From NCBI GenBank assembly GCA_025360945.1, contig JANYBE010000101.1, forward strand, positions 1 to 6,177: a DNA stretch of 6,177 nt, in the 5' to 3' direction. Of this stretch, positions 4,870-6,177 are shown in pieces (within the stretch, counting starts at the first letter, position 1; every line of letters begins with the position of its first letter). The notes under the pieces were generated by a model. The model saw nothing but the letters and a program-made list of their open reading frames with translations. It made no database searches and was not told where the DNA came from. A program made the translations under genes and the position numbers. The DNA is from Rhizobacter sp. Its GTDB lineage: Bacteria; Pseudomonadota; Gammaproteobacteria; Burkholderiales; Burkholderiaceae_C.

Positions 4870-6177
4870 ATGAGCGAGCATCCCTGGATCAAGTCCTTCC
4901 CGCCCGGCGTGAAGTGGGACGCTCCGATTCCGGTCGGCTTCGTGCAGCAGATGCTGGACGACGCGGTGACCACCTGGCCCGACAACCCCGCCCTCGACTT
5001 CATGGGCCGGCGCATCAGCTACAGCGAACTGGGGTCGCTGATGAACCGCGCCGCGGCGGGCTTCCAGCGGCTCGGCGTCAAGCCCGGCGTGCACGTCGGC
5101 CTGTACCTGCCGAACACGCCGCAGTACGTGATCGCGTTCTTCGGCGTGCTCAAGGCCGGTGGCACGGTCGTCAACTACTCGCCGCTAGACGCCGCGAAGG
5201 TGCTCGAGCACAAGGTCGAAGACAGTGAGACCGACATCCTGGTTACCCTCGACCTCGCCGCGCTGTACCCGCAGATGGACACGTTGCTGTCGACCACCCG
5301 GCTGAAGACACTGGTGATCGGAAATGTCGCCGAGATGAGCGCCAGGCCCGAGGTCGCACGAGCGCAGCTCGAGGCAGCGAAGCAGCTGTCGGCCGTGTCG
5401 TTCGACGAGCGGCACCTCGGCTTCGAGCAGCTGCTCGCGAACGATGGCGCGATCACGCCAGTGCAGCAAGGCGACCCGCGCGAGGCGCTCGCGATTCTGC
5501 AGTACACCGGCGGCACGACCGGCCTGCCCAAGGGCGCGATGCTGACGCACGCCAACGTCACTTCGGCAATCAACCTGTTCGCCGCGACCGCCAGCGGCGA
5601 CGTGCGCCTGCTCACACCCGGCGGCGACCGCATCCTGACCGTACTGCCGCTGTTCCACGTCTATGCACTTGCGATGAACATGGTGTTCGGCCTGCGCAAC
5701 GGCGCCGAACTGATCCTGCACATGCGCTTCGACCTCGAGGCCGTCATCGCCGACCTGGTGAACAAGAAGGTCACGATGTTCCCTGCGGTACCGACCATGT
5801 ACACCGCGCTGATCAACCGCCCCGGCATCGAGAAGCTCGACTTCAGCGCGCTCAGGTTCTGCGCCACCGGCGGCGCACCGGTGTCGCTCGAAGTGAACCA
5901 GCGCTTTCAGGCGCTGACTGGTTGCCAGCTGTTCGAGGGCTGGGGCCTGACGGAGACCTCGCCGGCTGGCACCTTCACTCCTGTCGTCGGCCGCCGCCGG
6001 CCCGGCTCGTGCGGGCTGCCCGGCCCGGGCATCGACATCCGCTTCGCCAGCCTCGATGACCCGACGAAAATCGTGGCACTCGGCGAGCGCGGCGAGATCT
6101 GCCTAAAGGGCCCGAACGTGATGAAGGGCTACTGGAAAAACCCGCAGGCCACCGCGGAGGTGATGACCGCCGACGGC
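4870..6177 (+). CDS. AMP-forming acyl-CoA synthetase (PimA/FadD-like), 3' truncated by window
   Basis: The first 436 residues of an ANL-superfamily adenylating enzyme are visible; the frame stays open to the window edge, and about 110-130 residues are expected beyond it. The enzyme would activate a carboxylic acid with ATP and then form a CoA thioester. The ATP-binding loop Y212-T-G-G-T-T-G-L-P-K221-G is intact. L-P-L-F-H-V follows at 259-264, the adenine-binding F-E-G-W-G-L-T-E-T lies at 355-363, and G-E-I-C-L-K-G at 409-415. The catalytic lysine region is beyond the edge. The N-terminus (H-P-W-I-K-S-F-P-P-G, then N-Y-S-P-L-D) is typical of long-chain or dicarboxylate CoA ligases of the PimA type, as I recall them. 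The ATG at 4870 has GGAG eight bases upstream. It follows the oxygenase by 78 bases on the same strand and is probably in the same operon. Substrate chain or ring type is not determinable. Confidence 0.9.
   Translation, partial: MSEHPWIKSFPPGVKWDAPIPVGFVQQMLDDAVTTWPDNPALDFMGRRISYSELGSLMNRAAAGFQRLGVKPGVHVGLYLPNTPQYVIAFFGVLKAGGTVVNYSPLDAAKVLEHKVEDSETDILVTLDLAALYPQMDTLLSTTRLKTLVIGNVAEMSARPEVARAQLEAAKQLSAVSFDERHLGFEQLLANDGAITPVQQGDPREALAILQYTGGTTGLPKGAMLTHANVTSAINLFAATASGDVRLLTPGGDRILTVLPLFHVYALAMNMVFGLRNGAELILHMRFDLEAVIADLVNKKVTMFPAVPTMYTALINRPGIEKLDFSALRFCATGGAPVSLEVNQRFQALTGCQLFEGWGLTETSPAGTFTPVVGRRRPGSCGLPGPGIDIRFASLDDPTKIVALGERGEICLKGPNVMKGYWKNPQATAEVMTADG

Noticed and set aside
3364..5094. 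A 576-codon open frame on the minus strand, antisense to the oxygenase and the start of the ligase
   Set aside because: It runs across two well-supported genes and their gap, has the Arg/Ala/Val/Leu/His-rich composition of high-GC shadows, no family motif and no convincing ribosome site. The plus-strand genes carry full catalytic motifs.

Overview
The window looks like a chromosomal segment from a high-GC betaproteobacterium, most likely of the Burkholderiales. This is inferred from the strong G/C third-position bias of the main genes, a PEP-CTERM exported protein, an HxlR-type regulator next to a Rieske oxygenase, and a PimA/FadD-like acyl-CoA ligase. No rRNA, tRNA or CRISPR array is visible, and no named species can be assigned.

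Layout. Positions 1-45 may hold the last 14 codons of an upstream gene. Positions 46-785 contain no convincing gene. They carry three short direct-repeat clusters (477-500, 560-604, 611-640) and a candidate sigma70-type promoter. A small PEP-CTERM exported protein follows on the plus strand (843-1466). It converges on a VapC-like PIN-domain gene on the minus strand (1539-1913), and a nested inverted repeat lies between them. Upstream of the PIN gene is only a broken antitoxin tail, about 1914-2001. The PIN gene also has Lys where this family normally has its second acidic metal ligand, so the toxin-antitoxin module looks like a decaying relic.

The second half is a probable catabolic locus. 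A 350-residue minus-strand regulator (2173-3225) is two HxlR winged-helix modules fused in tandem, each followed by a His/Cys motif. It is divergently oriented to a lone Rieske non-heme iron oxygenase alpha subunit (3424-4791) and, 78 bases further on, an AMP-forming acyl-CoA ligase (4870 to beyond 6177, 3' end missing). The 198-base divergent region contains an AT-rich inverted repeat that is a good candidate operator. The simplest reading is that the HxlR protein controls the oxygenase-ligase pair, which together hydroxylate an organic acid and activate it as a CoA thioester. The substrate cannot be read from the sequence. No oxygenase beta subunit, ferredoxin or reductase lies in the window.

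I did not find a clear new multi-gene system. The most unusual items are the double HxlR regulator with paired His/Cys motifs, the PIN toxin with a substituted active-site residue beside a wrecked antitoxin, and the repeat clusters upstream of the PEP-CTERM gene.
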